A stretch of 64,000 bases of DNA from Paenibacillus sp. Root52 (GCF_001426865.1 NZ_LMFO01000031.1:124001-188000); one strand, 5' to 3'; counted from the stretch's first letter, positions 16,606 to 25,897 are shown. The notes: generated from the sequence alone by a model not told the origin. Numbers and translations: made by a program.

Positions 16606-18066
16606 ATGACAGAACGTATGACAACCAATCAAGGTGCACCTGTAGGTGACAATCAGAATTCCCGTACAGCAGGCAGGAGAGGGCCAACATTACTTGAGGA
16701 TTATCACCTGCTGGAGAAGATCGCCCATTTTGACCGTGAACGTATTCCAGAACGTGTAGTGCATGCTAGAGGTGCTGGTGCGCATGGTGTATTTACACTG
16801 GAGCAAAGTATGAAGGCTTATACGAGTGCTGATTTCCTTCAAGAGCCAGGCACGGAGACGGATGTACTCGTTCGTTTCTCCACTGTTATTCATGGAACAG
16901 GGTCACCAGAGACGGCTCGTGATCCTCGTGGGTTTGCCGTTAAGTTCTATACCCGGGAAGGGAATTACGATCTTGTAGGCAACCATTTACCTGTATTCTT
17001 TATTCGGGATGCCATGAAGTTTCCTGATATGGTTCATTCATTGAAGCCTGCACCAGATACGAACATTCAAGACCCGGCAAGATACTGGGATTTTATGACC
17101 CTTACCCCAGAGTCGACGCATATGATGACTTGGTTATTCTCTGATCTGGGTACACCCGCTAATTATCGTGAGATGGATGGGTTCGGTGTGCATGCTTTCA
17201 AATGGATCAATGCCCAAGGCGAAGTCCATTACGTGAAATACAAATGGGAGTCTGCCCAAGGTGTACGCGGCTTCTCCCGTCAAGAAGTTGCCGAGGTTCA
17301 AGGGCAGGACTTTAATCATGCCACCCGGGATTTACACGATCATATCAAGAACGGACAATACCCACAGTGGAAGCTACAGGTTCAGTTGTTAAAACCAGAG
17401 CACATGGATGACTTTGCTTTTGACCCGCTCGATCCAACCAAAACATGGCCTGAAGATGTCATCCCGTTCCAAACGGTGGGCACGATGACGTTGAATCGTA
17501 ATCCACAGAACTTCTTTGCCGAAGTGGAGCAAGCTGCATTTTCACCAAGTGCATTAGTACCAGGCATTGAGCCGTCGGAGGATAAATTGTTACAAGGGCG
17601 TTTGTTCTCTTACCCAGATACGCAGCGCCATCGTCTTGGCCCGAATTATTTGCAAATTCCAGTGAATTGCCCGTACGCACCTGTGCGCAATCACCAACGG
17701 GATGGACTTATGAATGTGAACCAGGATCCCTCTCCGGTAAACTATGAACCGAACAGTTCTGGCAACAGCCCACAGGAGGATGCTACCTATAGAGATAGCC
17801 GAGTTCCACTGCATGGTGAGGTTACACGGGAGAAGCTGGAGAAGACGGATGATTACACGCAGGCAGGTGAGCTATACCGCTCATTTACCACTGTAGAGCA
17901 GCAACATTTATTAGATAATTTGGTCAATGATCTGAAGGGCGTGCCTGTAGATACTCAAATGCGTGCACTATGTCACTTCTTCCGAGCAGATGGACAATTC
18001 GGCGCTCGGTTAGCTCAAGGGCTTGGCGTTGATATTTCGGCTCATATGCCACCACAAAATCAGTAA
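16606..18066 (+). CDS. katA: Monofunctional heme catalase
   Basis: 486 residues, the normal small-subunit catalase length. It converts hydrogen peroxide to water and oxygen in the cytoplasm. Distal-pocket His is in RVVHARGAGAHG, the catalytic Asn in VGNHLPVFFIRD, and the proximal heme-ligand Tyr in RLFSYPDTQRHRLGPN. The N-terminal APVGDNQNSRTAGRRGPTLL is the classic Bacillus-type start. GAGGAGG lies eight bases before the ATG. The gene sits downstream of a PerR-like regulator with Per-box-like sites in its promoter. A vegetative (KatA-type) role is most likely, although a spore catalase cannot be excluded from sequence alone. Confidence 0.93.
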   Translation: MTERMTTNQGAPVGDNQNSRTAGRRGPTLLEDYHLLEKIAHFDRERIPERVVHARGAGAHGVFTLEQSMKAYTSADFLQEPGTETDVLVRFSTVIHGTGSPETARDPRGFAVKFYTREGNYDLVGNHLPVFFIRDAMKFPDMVHSLKPAPDTNIQDPARYWDFMTLTPESTHMMTWLFSDLGTPANYREMDGFGVHAFKWINAQGEVHYVKYKWESAQGVRGFSRQEVAEVQGQDFNHATRDLHDHIKNGQYPQWKLQVQLLKPEHMDDFAFDPLDPTKTWPEDVIPFQTVGTMTLNRNPQNFFAEVEQAAFSPSALVPGIEPSEDKLLQGRLFSYPDTQRHRLGPNYLQIPVNCPYAPVRNHQRDGLMNVNQDPSPVNYEPNSSGNSPQEDATYRDSRVPLHGEVTREKLEKTDDYTQAGELYRSFTTVEQQHLLDNLVNDLKGVPVDTQMRALCHFFRADGQFGARLAQGLGVDISAHMPPQNQ

Positions 18067-18117
18067 TAAGAACTAATTTTCTCATAATATTCATAAGATA
18101 TGATATTGATATATATA

Positions 18118-18170
18118 GGCCAGGGAGAACCGCATCGCTTGCGGAACTGCCTGGTCTTCGTGCTTTTTTG
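18118..18170 (+). terminator. Probable intrinsic terminator of catalase
   Basis: CCAGG and CCTGG arms with an inner CCGC/GCGG stem, then six T after a gap of about nine bases. The gap lowers confidence. Confidence 0.6.
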
Positions 18171-18261
18171 GGAATCAAGAGTCACTCGATAAACTCCAGA
18201 TATTGCACTGAAATGGTAAACATATTTACAAATCATTTACAATAAATAGCTGACATAAAGG

Positions 18262-18289
18262 TTGACTTCTTACTTGATGGCACTACAAT
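18262..18289 (+). promoter_or_regulatory. Sigma-A promoter of blaI-blaR1-like operon
   Basis: TTGACT (18262-18267) and TACAAT (18284-18289) with a 16-base spacer. The -10 lies inside the BlaI-type operator. Confidence 0.65.
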
Positions 18290-18297
18290 GGGTAGTG
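18281..18297. promoter_or_regulatory. BlaI/MecI-type operator
   Basis: CACTAC-AATGG-GTAGTG is a perfect 6-base inverted repeat resembling the bla operator TACTACA-n-TGTAGTA. It covers the -10 region of the blaI promoter, so bound repressor should block its own operon. Confidence 0.65.
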
Positions 18298-18312
18298 TGA
18301 GGGGTGTCGGAA

Positions 18313-18729
18313 ATGAGAATAAATAATTTCAAAGTAGGTGAACGTGGGCTGAATCGTTTCTTTGGTCCGCTGGAAGCGAAGATTATGGATATTTTGTGGG
18401 CTCGTCCGGGAAGCAGTATCCGCGAGGTTCAAGCCGCACTGGAGAAGGACAAGGATGTTAATTTCAATACGGTGATGACGGTTATGAATCGGCTCGTGGA
18501 CAAGGGGCTGCTCGGCAAGACGCAGAAGGGTAGAACGTCATTGTACCAGCCGGTACAGAGCAAGGAGGAGTTCATGAACAACCAATCCAAAGAGCTGTCC
18601 CATGAACTGGTGGATGAATTCGGTGCTCTGGCATTGAATCATATGCTGGATGCATTGGAGGAAGCAGATTCAAGTTTGATTGAACGACTGGAACAGAAGA
18701 TTAAACAATGGAAAAAGGATAGTAACTGA
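18313..18729 (+). CDS. blaI: BlaI/MecI family transcriptional repressor
   Basis: About 138 residues. An N-terminal winged helix (GPLEAKIMDILWARPGSSIREVQAAL, NFNTVMTVMNRLVDKGLL, GRTSLYQPV) is followed by a helical dimerisation tail, as in BlaI. In known systems the repressor is cleaved when the membrane protease BlaR1 is activated. The ATG at 18313 follows GAGGGG by seven bases; the GTG nine bases earlier overlaps that site. It is followed one base after its stop by the M56 protease gene. No beta-lactamase or PBP gene is nearby, so the regulated target may be something else. Confidence 0.88.
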   Translation: MRINNFKVGERGLNRFFGPLEAKIMDILWARPGSSIREVQAALEKDKDVNFNTVMTVMNRLVDKGLLGKTQKGRTSLYQPVQSKEEFMNNQSKELSHELVDEFGALALNHMLDALEEADSSLIERLEQKIKQWKKDSN

Positions 18730-18730
18730 C

Positions 18731-19591
18731 ATGTGGAGAGCTCGCTCGAAGCTACTGTTTACCGTCGGCATTGGCATTCCGTTGTTTGTGTTCATGCAGA
18801 TGTTTATGTACGCGATGTACAAAATTTTCGGGTGGGATATCCCGTTCAATCTACTCTGGCTATGCAATCACTGGATGAGCCGGTTAGGTTGGGTATCTGT
18901 AGGACATGTTCTGCTCGTGTTGGTGTGTCTCACATTTGCTGGAACAGGTTGGTTGTTACTGGATCGGATCATGCAGACACGAGCAGCAATTCAGAAGCTT
19001 CGTACGCTGGAGAATGTGGGACTGTCGAGGGAATTCGAGGCAAAATATCAACATCTGAAACGTCCAGGCTTTATTATCGTGGACAAGCGGTCACCAGTTG
19101 CATTTACGATCGGCCTCTGGAGACCATATGTTGTGTTATCTACTGGACTGCTAAGTATGCTTGATGCTGAGGAAGAAACTGCAGTGGTATATCATGAGGT
19201 TCACCATCTATGGCACCGTGACCCACTAAAGACAACGTTGTTGTCGGTGTTTGCCATCATGATGCCTTACCTGCCTGTATTGAAGCATACGTCTAAGCAC
19301 TACCATGTGGTTAGAGAGATTTTGGCAGATAATGAAGCTATCGAACGTACGGGTAATGCAGCGGGGATTGGAAGTGCCTTGCTCAAGCTTATCCGTGCCT
19401 ATCCAGAACAATGGCATGCCAAAGGGATGGCGGCTCAATCATCGTTCGCTGATACGTCGGTCAATGTCCGCATATCTAGACTGCTGGATCCCGAACAAGA
19501 TGTCAGATTGATTCTGCCACGTTATGCAGTTCTGACTTCGGCTACCGTAATCTTGTTACTTTCCGTCCTGTTTGTTTGGTCCATTGGGTGA
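18731..19591 (+). CDS. BlaR1-like M56 family membrane metalloprotease, without sensor domain
   Basis: About 286 residues. Hydrophobic segments at about 7-30 and 55-80 precede a zinc-protease domain with HEVHHLWHRDP (HExxH) and a downstream EILADNEA helix supplying the third ligand. One more TM segment lies at the C-terminus (LTSATVILLLSVLFVWSIG). BlaR1 proper is about 600 residues with an extracellular penicillin-binding domain; that is missing here, so this is a short M56 protease whose signal is unknown. The start one base after the blaI stop implies coupling and a shared function: cleavage of the BlaI-like repressor. Confidence 0.82.
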   Translation: MWRARSKLLFTVGIGIPLFVFMQMFMYAMYKIFGWDIPFNLLWLCNHWMSRLGWVSVGHVLLVLVCLTFAGTGWLLLDRIMQTRAAIQKLRTLENVGLSREFEAKYQHLKRPGFIIVDKRSPVAFTIGLWRPYVVLSTGLLSMLDAEEETAVVYHEVHHLWHRDPLKTTLLSVFAIMMPYLPVLKHTSKHYHVVREILADNEAIERTGNAAGIGSALLKLIRAYPEQWHAKGMAAQSSFADTSVNVRISRLLDPEQDVRLILPRYAVLTSATVILLLSVLFVWSIG

Positions 19592-19647
19592 GATACGTGG
19601 AGAAGATGTCACTTGAAACGATATGAATATTTAGGAGGATGATTGAT

Positions 19648-20061
19648 ATGAATACGAGAACCGTAGAGATCGGATTGTTTTTTTCTAGAATTATGATTGG
19701 ATTGATCTTTGTATTGCACGGCTGGAGCAAATTCGAAGGTGGGATTAGCGGTACGGTTGGTTTCTTTGAGAGCATTGGTGTCCCTGGTTTCCTCGCCTCG
19801 GTTGTAGCGGTCATTGAGCTGGCTGGGGGGGTAGCAATGATCCTTGGTCTAGGCACACGTGTATTCGCTGCAGCATTTGTTGCTATTATGGTAGGTGTAC
19901 TGTTCACAGCCAAAGTAGGCGCACCGTTCTTGAACGGAACTGAACTAGACTACATGCTTCTGGCAGGTTCGTTGACCTTGCTGTTTGCAGGAAGCCGTTT
20001 CTTGGCATTGGATCAGATCTTATCCAGACAGAGCACTGTACGTCAGAACGTGAGTGCTTAA
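19648..20061 (+). CDS. DoxX family membrane protein
   Basis: About 137 residues with four hydrophobic segments and the DoxX pattern FSRIMIGLIFVLHGWSKF and ELAGGVAMILGLGTRV. DoxX proteins are small membrane proteins tied loosely to thiol and quinone redox stress, with no settled activity. AGGAGG precedes the ATG at 19648 by nine bases; an ATG directly abutting that site is not usable. It lies 56 bases after the M56 protease with no terminator between, so it could be the effector gene of the BlaI-like operon. That link is an inference. Confidence 0.85.
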   Translation: MNTRTVEIGLFFSRIMIGLIFVLHGWSKFEGGISGTVGFFESIGVPGFLASVVAVIELAGGVAMILGLGTRVFAAAFVAIMVGVLFTAKVGAPFLNGTELDYMLLAGSLTLLFAGSRFLALDQILSRQSTVRQNVSA

Positions 20062-20153
20062 CTTAGGTTCATTAGTTAAATTAAAAGTAAATTGCTATGA
20101 CCTGATAGATAAAGTTAACAATAATAATATCGTCATTATGTATCGTCAAAGTC

Positions 20154-20224
20154 AGCCTTGCCTCGCTTGTCGGAATTCCGGGTAATATTACGGGAATGAA
20201 GATAAGCAGGCAAGGCTTTTTTTT
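20154..20224 (+). terminator. Intrinsic terminator after doxX
   Basis: AGCCTTGCCT pairs with AGGCAAGGCT around a long loop, then at least eight T. Confidence 0.8.
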
Positions 20225-20311
20225 GTTTTGGACGATGGGACTACGTTTTTGGTACAATGAGAATAAGTATGCTACTAAGAAAAAATAAGAATGTTGAGGA
20301 GGATGCGCTCC

Positions 20312-21013
20312 ATGATTAACCTTATTCCATCCGATGCCCGTTCAAGCTTTGATCGGGGCTGGTTACGTGGTAGTCACAGCTTTTCTTTTGGAGAATATCA
20401 AGATCCTGAGAACACTGCTTTTGGTCCAATGCGTGTAGCTAACGATGATGTCATTGCTCCAGGTCGTGGTTTCGGCGCACATCCGCATAGTGATATGGAG
20501 ATCGTGTCGATTGTATTAAACGGTAAACTACGCCATGAGGACAACTTGGGCAATGTGGCGGTCACATCATTTGGTGGCATTCAACGGATGTCTGCAGGCA
20601 GTGGAGTCATTCACACCGAGCATAATGCTTCAGATCAGGAGGAGGTACGCTTACTCCAGCTCTGGTTTATGCCGCACACCAGAGGACTGAAACCATCCTA
20701 TGAGACGACTTCGTTTGATCCAGATGAGCTTACGGGTCAGCTTGTTCCAATCGTATCTGCAGAGGGCGGGCCTCGAATTGCATCCATCCAGCAGGACATG
20801 ACCATTTATCTCAGTCGTTTGAGTAAAGGGGATACGCTGTCATTTCAGCAGGCAGCTGGTCGGCGCAGCTACATTTTTGCCATTGAAGGCAAGCTTGATT
20901 TGAACGGAGAATTCCATCTGTCTACCGGTGATACCGCTCGTGTAGAAGAAACGCCATCGTTGGAGCTTCAAGCGAGCGAGGATGTATTTTTCATGTTGAT
21001 TGATCTACCTTAA
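20312..21013 (+). CDS. Pirin family protein (YhhW-like bicupin)
   Basis: 233 residues, two cupin halves. Metal ligands of the N-terminal cupin are in GAHPHSDMEIVS (His-x-His) and VIHTEHNAS (His and Glu), as in pirins with quercetinase activity. GEYQDPENTAFGPMRVANDD and the RLLQLW segment are typical. The function in bacteria is uncertain; some members cleave quercetin, others bind partner enzymes. The start at 20312 follows GAGGAGG by nine bases. The gene has its own upstream region after the doxX terminator. Confidence 0.88.
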   Translation: MINLIPSDARSSFDRGWLRGSHSFSFGEYQDPENTAFGPMRVANDDVIAPGRGFGAHPHSDMEIVSIVLNGKLRHEDNLGNVAVTSFGGIQRMSAGSGVIHTEHNASDQEEVRLLQLWFMPHTRGLKPSYETTSFDPDELTGQLVPIVSAEGGPRIASIQQDMTIYLSRLSKGDTLSFQQAAGRRSYIFAIEGKLDLNGEFHLSTGDTARVEETPSLELQASEDVFFMLIDLP

Positions 21014-21059
21014 TGAATCGAACTGGCGTGGATAAATTCGAAGAATAGGGGATGCCTAT

Positions 21060-21395
21060 ATGACTCAGCAAGAGTGGTTTATGGTTAAACATGCGGTGAC
21101 AGGACGAGGGCTGGTGAATAGTAAAACAGATACGTCGTCCTATCGGTATCAGCATGATGGAACCCACTTTATCTTTACTGTCACAGGGTTAGACAAGCAG
21201 ACAGTCGAGCAGATTCTGCAGCTTAGACAGGAGCTGAATGTGTTTCGATTTGTACAACGTAAAGATCAGCCCCTGGTGAAGCATTGGTATTATGTCCAAG
21301 GGGACAAGGTGGAGTACAACAAGGAAAGTCAAGCACTTACCATATATGCAGGTTCAGAGATTCGTTATGTGCCTGAAGACTATTTTGCAGACTAA
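21060..21395 (+). CDS. Hypothetical protein, 111 residues
   Basis: I do not recognise the family. The protein is soluble, without signal peptide or cysteines, and mixes short strands and helices (HFIFTVTGLDKQTVEQILQL, WYYVQGDKVEYN). It starts 46 bases after the pirin stop behind a GGGG site, so it is probably co-transcribed with pirin, and a strong terminator follows. Nothing in the sequence indicates a role. Confidence 0.65.
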   Translation: MTQQEWFMVKHAVTGRGLVNSKTDTSSYRYQHDGTHFIFTVTGLDKQTVEQILQLRQELNVFRFVQRKDQPLVKHWYYVQGDKVEYNKESQALTIYAGSEIRYVPEDYFAD

Positions 21396-21461
21396 ACCAG
21401 TATGATTGAACGAATAAATGAAAAGCGATTTAAAGTGAGTTGCCGAGCTTTCGACAACGTG

Positions 21462-21493
21462 AGGAATCCTGTATGTTCAGGATTCCTTTTTTT
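21462..21493 (+). terminator. Intrinsic terminator of the pirin transcript
   Basis: AGGAATCCTG-TATGTT-CAGGATTCCT followed by seven T. Perfect ten-base stem. Confidence 0.9.
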
Positions 21494-21649
21494 GTTGTTC
21501 CGAAATGTTAGGTGCTGAATTCTCAGGTGAGGATTATATACATTCTCAGGCTCCGACATAGATCTGCCAAAGTTTTAGATCAGTCCACATAATTCCGTTC
21601 TTTCTGGCACAAGCTACCTTGTATAAAAACAAGAGAGGAGGGACGGTAT

Positions 21650-23233
21650 ATGGCGGATCATACATCGGGGAAAAGCGGTTCCCGGCACGCAGAAGAGAAG
21701 ACTCATATCCCATTGGGATTACCGTCCCCGCCCATTTTACGACAGCCGATTGGTCTTACACATGAAAGCCATATGCTGGCGGTTAAGGATATTTTCTCAG
21801 ATTGCTCAGATGTGGTCTTTCGCAATGTCATGATCTCACCCGAGGTTCAGGGCGTCATTGTATATATTGAAGGTATCGTAAACTCCACAGATATTCAGGA
21901 GCATATGTTACGTCCTTTCATTCGTGGTCTGGTGGAGCAGCGGACGAATGAACCAGAAGCTCCCTTGGATGATACCCGTGTTGCTCTGTCTCAGGTGAAG
22001 AAAGTAGCGACGTGGGCAGAAGCTGCAGACGGTGTACTGGAATCCTCAGCACTACTGTTGATGAATGGTAGTAAGGAGGCATGGCTGTTCAATGTCAAAG
22101 GCGGTGTTCGGCGCGGTGTTGAGGAGCCTCAGACAGAATCGGTTATTCGTGGTCCACGGGAAGGATTCACGGAGACACTACGTGTAAATACTGCGCTGCT
22201 GCGGTTTAAGCTCAAGACACCTACGCTTAAAATGCTGAGCATGACCATCGGATCGGACACCAAAACTAATGTGGTGTTGAGCTATCTAGATGATGTTGCA
22301 GATCCGAAGCTGATTAAGGATGTTAAGAAGCGTCTCAACAAGATTAAGATCGATGGGATTTTGGAGACGGGATATATAGAGGAACTGATCGAAGACCATC
22401 CGTATTCCCCATTTCCACAGATGCATTACACCGAACGACCGGATACGGTTGCAGGTAATTTGCTGGAAGGTCGGTTTGCCATTTTTGTAGATGGAAGTCC
22501 ATTTGCCTTAATTGGACCAGTTACGATGTGGCAGATGCTTCAGGCGAGCGAGGATTATTATGAACGGTTCTTCATCAGTAACCTTATTCGCTGGATTCGG
22601 TTTTTATTTGTGGCAATTGCTTTGTTTTTGCCCGCTCTTTATATCTCAATTACGACCTTCCATCAGGATATGTTGCCAACGACTTTAATACTAAGTATTG
22701 CTGGGGCGAGGGAGGCCATTCCTTTTCCAGCCTTAGTCGAAGCGCTCATTATGGAATTATCCTTCGAAGCTCTGCGGGAAGCTGGGGTCAGGTTACCCAA
22801 AACAGTAGGCCAAGCCGTGAGTATCCTCGGTGCTTTGGTAATCGGGCAAGCAGCTGTTCAGGCAGGGATTGTATCTGCACCGATGGTTATTATCGTTTCA
22901 ATGACAGGGATTGCATCGTTTACCATTCCACGCTTCAATTTTGCCATTACGGTTCGCTTATTGCGCTTTCCGATTATGTTGCTTGCTGGGGCACTCGGAT
23001 TGTACGGGATTGTCATTGGGTTGGTACTTATCTCGGTACATCTAACACAGATGACCTCCTTCGGCGTTCCATATCTATCGGGTCTTAGTCCCTATAGCAA
23101 GACAGATACGAAGGATATTGTCATGCGTGCACCTTGGTGGAAGATGATTAATCGTCCTTCTACCGTTCACCGTGACCAGAAGAGGATGAATGAGAAGATC
23201 AACGGTACGCCTGAATCCGAAGAGGGGTGGTGA
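21650..23233 (+). CDS. GerA-type germinant receptor, A subunit
   Basis: 527 residues. The first half is the soluble N-terminal domain (EVQGVIVYIEGIVNSTDIQEHMLRPF, GSDTKTNVVLSYLDDVADPKLI). The second half has about five TM segments, starting at SNLIRWIRFLFVAIALFLPA, with the conserved REAIPFPALVEALIMELSFE and LGALVIGQAAVQAGIVS stretches of GerA/GerKA/GerBA. The A subunit sits in the spore inner membrane and, with B and C, senses small-molecule germinants. GAGGAGG lies before the ATG. It is the first gene of a four-gene operon A-C-small-B. Which nutrient is sensed cannot be predicted. Confidence 0.92.
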   Translation: MADHTSGKSGSRHAEEKTHIPLGLPSPPILRQPIGLTHESHMLAVKDIFSDCSDVVFRNVMISPEVQGVIVYIEGIVNSTDIQEHMLRPFIRGLVEQRTNEPEAPLDDTRVALSQVKKVATWAEAADGVLESSALLLMNGSKEAWLFNVKGGVRRGVEEPQTESVIRGPREGFTETLRVNTALLRFKLKTPTLKMLSMTIGSDTKTNVVLSYLDDVADPKLIKDVKKRLNKIKIDGILETGYIEELIEDHPYSPFPQMHYTERPDTVAGNLLEGRFAIFVDGSPFALIGPVTMWQMLQASEDYYERFFISNLIRWIRFLFVAIALFLPALYISITTFHQDMLPTTLILSIAGAREAIPFPALVEALIMELSFEALREAGVRLPKTVGQAVSILGALVIGQAAVQAGIVSAPMVIIVSMTGIASFTIPRFNFAITVRLLRFPIMLLAGALGLYGIVIGLVLISVHLTQMTSFGVPYLSGLSPYSKTDTKDIVMRAPWWKMINRPSTVHRDQKRMNEKINGTPESEEGW

Positions 23234-23237
23234 ATGC

Positions 23238-24434
23238 ATGTTATTCATACGAAGATATCTTCTAGTAGGGATATTGTTGCTGAGCACTCTTCTGACTGGA
23301 TGCTGGGATCGAAGAGAAATTAATGATGTTGCCTTTGTCATTGGGATTGCAGTGGATAAGGAAGAACAGCTATATCGAACGAGCTTACAGATTGCCTTAC
23401 CCGGACAGTCAGGTGCTTCGGGAAGTGAAGGAGGCGGGGGAGGCACGAGTGGTGATAAACCATGGTTCATGTTATCCAATACAGCCGAGACGCTGCGTGG
23501 AACTTCACTCAAAGGGCAGAAGGCACTCTCACGTCAGCTCTATTATGCTCACCGTCGAACGTTAATGATTGGTGAAGATTTGGCTCGCGAGGGGGTTGCC
23601 CCGATGCTGGATCTATTAACACGTTATCCGCTCAATCGTTTATCTGCGATGCCAATTGTAACGAGGGGACCTGCCCATGAGGTGTTGGACACAGATGCGC
23701 CAATTGAGAAGTTCCCTTCAGAGATGGTGCGTGAGCTATGCTTCCTGAACATGCGTACGCCTCGTTCACTCAAAATCTTTACTGATGCCATTCTTGCTGA
23801 AGGTGTAGATCCGTTTCTTCCCATTGCTTCCGTAGTGGAGAATGTGCCGAAGAGCTGGAAGAACGTCAAAACCAACATAAAGCTGGATGGGCTGGCAATC
23901 TTCAAGAAAGATAAGCTAGTAGGCATGATTGAAAAGGAACCTGCGGATGCACTGATTCTAGCCATGGGTGAAGCGAATGCGCCGGAAGTCATGGTCAAGG
24001 CTCCCAGGGGTGAAGGGAACCTGTTCATTAAGCTAAATGAGAACAATTCCTCGTATGATCCTCAAGTTAAGAATGGGAAGGTCACCGTAACCATCAAAAT
24101 GTATGCTAAGGGAATTTTAGTGGATAACGAATCCAATTACGGTGACCTCCGAGAGGGGGAGCTTATGAAATTGAATGAAGCTGTTCACACCAAGATCAGG
24201 CAGGACATTGAGGAAGGTGTACGACTCGTACAAAGCAAATACAATGCTGACATCCTCGGTCTTGGCCGATCTATTCATCAGCAGCTCCCCAAAGAGTGGG
24301 ACAAGATGAAGGATCGCTGGACCGACGTGTACCCTGATGTGAAGGTTATCGTTGAGCCACATGTCATCATCGAAAATGTAGGCATTGTGAACAAACCGAT
24401 CGGGCTAAGTGATGAGGAGATCGTTCATGATTAA
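23238..24434 (+). CDS. Ger(x)C family spore germination lipoprotein, C subunit
   Basis: About 398 residues. The signal peptide ends in a lipobox, STLLTGC, so Cys near residue 21 should be lipidated on the spore inner membrane. The mature start CWDRREINDVAFVIGIAVD is the hallmark of Ger(x)C. A short glycine/serine-rich loop (SGSEGGGGGTSGD) follows near residue 60. The domains match GerBC/GerKC in length. The ATG at 23238 is four bases after the A-subunit stop, with GAGGGGTGG before it, so the genes are coupled. Confidence 0.92.
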   Translation: MLFIRRYLLVGILLLSTLLTGCWDRREINDVAFVIGIAVDKEEQLYRTSLQIALPGQSGASGSEGGGGGTSGDKPWFMLSNTAETLRGTSLKGQKALSRQLYYAHRRTLMIGEDLAREGVAPMLDLLTRYPLNRLSAMPIVTRGPAHEVLDTDAPIEKFPSEMVRELCFLNMRTPRSLKIFTDAILAEGVDPFLPIASVVENVPKSWKNVKTNIKLDGLAIFKKDKLVGMIEKEPADALILAMGEANAPEVMVKAPRGEGNLFIKLNENNSSYDPQVKNGKVTVTIKMYAKGILVDNESNYGDLREGELMKLNEAVHTKIRQDIEEGVRLVQSKYNADILGLGRSIHQQLPKEWDKMKDRWTDVYPDVKVIVEPHVIIENVGIVNKPIGLSDEEIVHD

Positions 24435-24648
24435 ACCACTTCTCTTCACCTATTTGTTCATGGTTGTGCTTGTGCTCTGGATGGACTTCAAACATCTGAA
24501 GCAGGCGGCGGCGATTAATCGTTGGATTTCGTACACCATCATTGGGTTTAGTACGGGGATCTTTTTCTACGTCACCCATTTAAGTAAAACGTTCTTCATT
24601 TCTGTATGGCTAACCCACCTCATTCAACACTGGTTGCCATTACCTTAA
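24427..24648 (+). CDS. Small two-TM protein in ger operon, candidate D subunit
   Basis: 73 residues, almost all membrane: one segment at about 3-18 (LLFTYLFMVVLVLWMDF) and a second at about 35-55 (YTIIGFSTGIFFYVTHL). The ATG overlaps the C-subunit stop by eight bases and GAGGAG lies seven bases before it, so this is a real translated gene. Some Bacillus germinant-receptor operons carry a small D gene for a two-TM protein that modulates germination; size, topology and place fit that class. Sequence similarity to known D subunits was not tested. Confidence 0.75.
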   Translation: MIKPLLFTYLFMVVLVLWMDFKHLKQAAAINRWISYTIIGFSTGIFFYVTHLSKTFFISVWLTHLIQHWLPLP

Positions 24649-24694
24649 TCGATTCCAATCGGGATGATCATACCCGAAAGAAAGGAGACATGTT

Positions 24695-25897
24695 ATGAAT
24701 CAGGCAGTCACCCATCGTCAACTGATTCTGCTGGTCATGTTGCTTAGCATCACAACCACATTGATACAGCCGCATGCACAGGCGATATATTATGCTGAAC
24801 AGCATGCGTATCTGTCTTATATACCCGTGTTTTTGGTGATGATTTCTGTTTTGTGGATGTTGAGTCGAGTCCAGCGACGGTTTCCGAATCAAGATTTATT
24901 TGAATCACTCGTTGTACGACATCCGTTCATGGGTCGGGTGACGGCTCTGTTGTACATCATGTTTTTCCTTTTCATATTTGCTCGTGATATTCGGTTAATT
25001 GGTGACTACATTAGCATCACCTTGCTGGAGACTACACCGATATCCATCATCATTCTAACGCTGATGGTCATGGCTGTATTTATCGTGAGGGGTGGACTGG
25101 GCTCGTTAATTGGGATGTCAGAGCTGTACATCACATTATTTCTGGTAAACTCCATCATCGTCCCCTTTATGCTCATCCAGCAGATCGACATGGATAATCT
25201 GATGCCGTATTTTGATATCGATATGGCTGGTGTTGGCAAAGGTAGTTGGTTTCTCATGTCCTTTTTTGGAGAGATGGTGGCCTTGCCGTTTGTGGTGAAA
25301 GGCAGTGACTTTCGGTTCAAATCCGTGTTCTGGGGAGTAACGATTGCTGCGCTATTAATGATGCTAATCGTCGTTGAAACGATCACATCGATTGGGGTAC
25401 CCATTGCATCGAGGCTAGTATACCCTTCGTATGAATTAGCGAGGCAGCTACAAGTGAGTGACTTTCTTGATCGGTTCGACCTAGCGCTAGCTGCAGCAAC
25501 GCTACCGACCATGATTACGAAAATTGCGTTTGATCTCTACTTTATCTGTTGGGGCATGAAACGAATGATTCCGAAAGTTTCCGGTAAAGTATTAACTGGG
25601 CCGATTGCCTTGCTTGGTTTTGTCTGTGCGTTCTGGTTCTTCCGCAATGCAATTCAACTCTTTCGATTTACTAGAGAATGGACGTGGGTCGCCATTTTGT
25701 TTGAGGTGCTGTTACCGATTCTAATATTTCTGTTTCTGCATCCTCGCAAACAAGATCGACAACCCTCCGCGGCTAAGGAGAGTGGCGATCGTGGAGGGCA
25801 GAAGCATACGTCGGATTCAAAAGAATCTACTTCGAAAGATCAGAAGAAAAGTGATGAGGATACAGATCATCAAGCAGGAGAGCTTCAGCCTTCCTGA
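24695..25897 (+). CDS. GerB-type germinant receptor, B subunit (GerAB/GerKB spore permease)
   Basis: 400 residues with about ten hydrophobic segments, of the APC-like spore-germination permease family (VTHRQLILLVMLLS, LFLFIFARDIRLIGDYI, FFGEMVALPFVVKG). The B subunit is thought to bind the germinant. The last 45 residues form an unusually long hydrophilic tail rich in Lys, Asp, Ser and Gln, with no hydrophobic pattern. AAAGGAG precedes the ATG by seven bases. It is the last gene of the operon; no clear terminator was found behind it. Confidence 0.92.
   Translation: MNQAVTHRQLILLVMLLSITTTLIQPHAQAIYYAEQHAYLSYIPVFLVMISVLWMLSRVQRRFPNQDLFESLVVRHPFMGRVTALLYIMFFLFIFARDIRLIGDYISITLLETTPISIIILTLMVMAVFIVRGGLGSLIGMSELYITLFLVNSIIVPFMLIQQIDMDNLMPYFDIDMAGVGKGSWFLMSFFGEMVALPFVVKGSDFRFKSVFWGVTIAALLMMLIVVETITSIGVPIASRLVYPSYELARQLQVSDFLDRFDLALAAATLPTMITKIAFDLYFICWGMKRMIPKVSGKVLTGPIALLGFVCAFWFFRNAIQLFRFTREWTWVAILFEVLLPILIFLFLHPRKQDRQPSAAKESGDRGGQKHTSDSKESTSKDQKKSDEDTDHQAGELQPS

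Noticed and set aside
18313..19591. Beta-lactam resistance operon
   Set aside because: No beta-lactamase or PBP2a gene is nearby and the protease lacks a penicillin-binding sensor domain.
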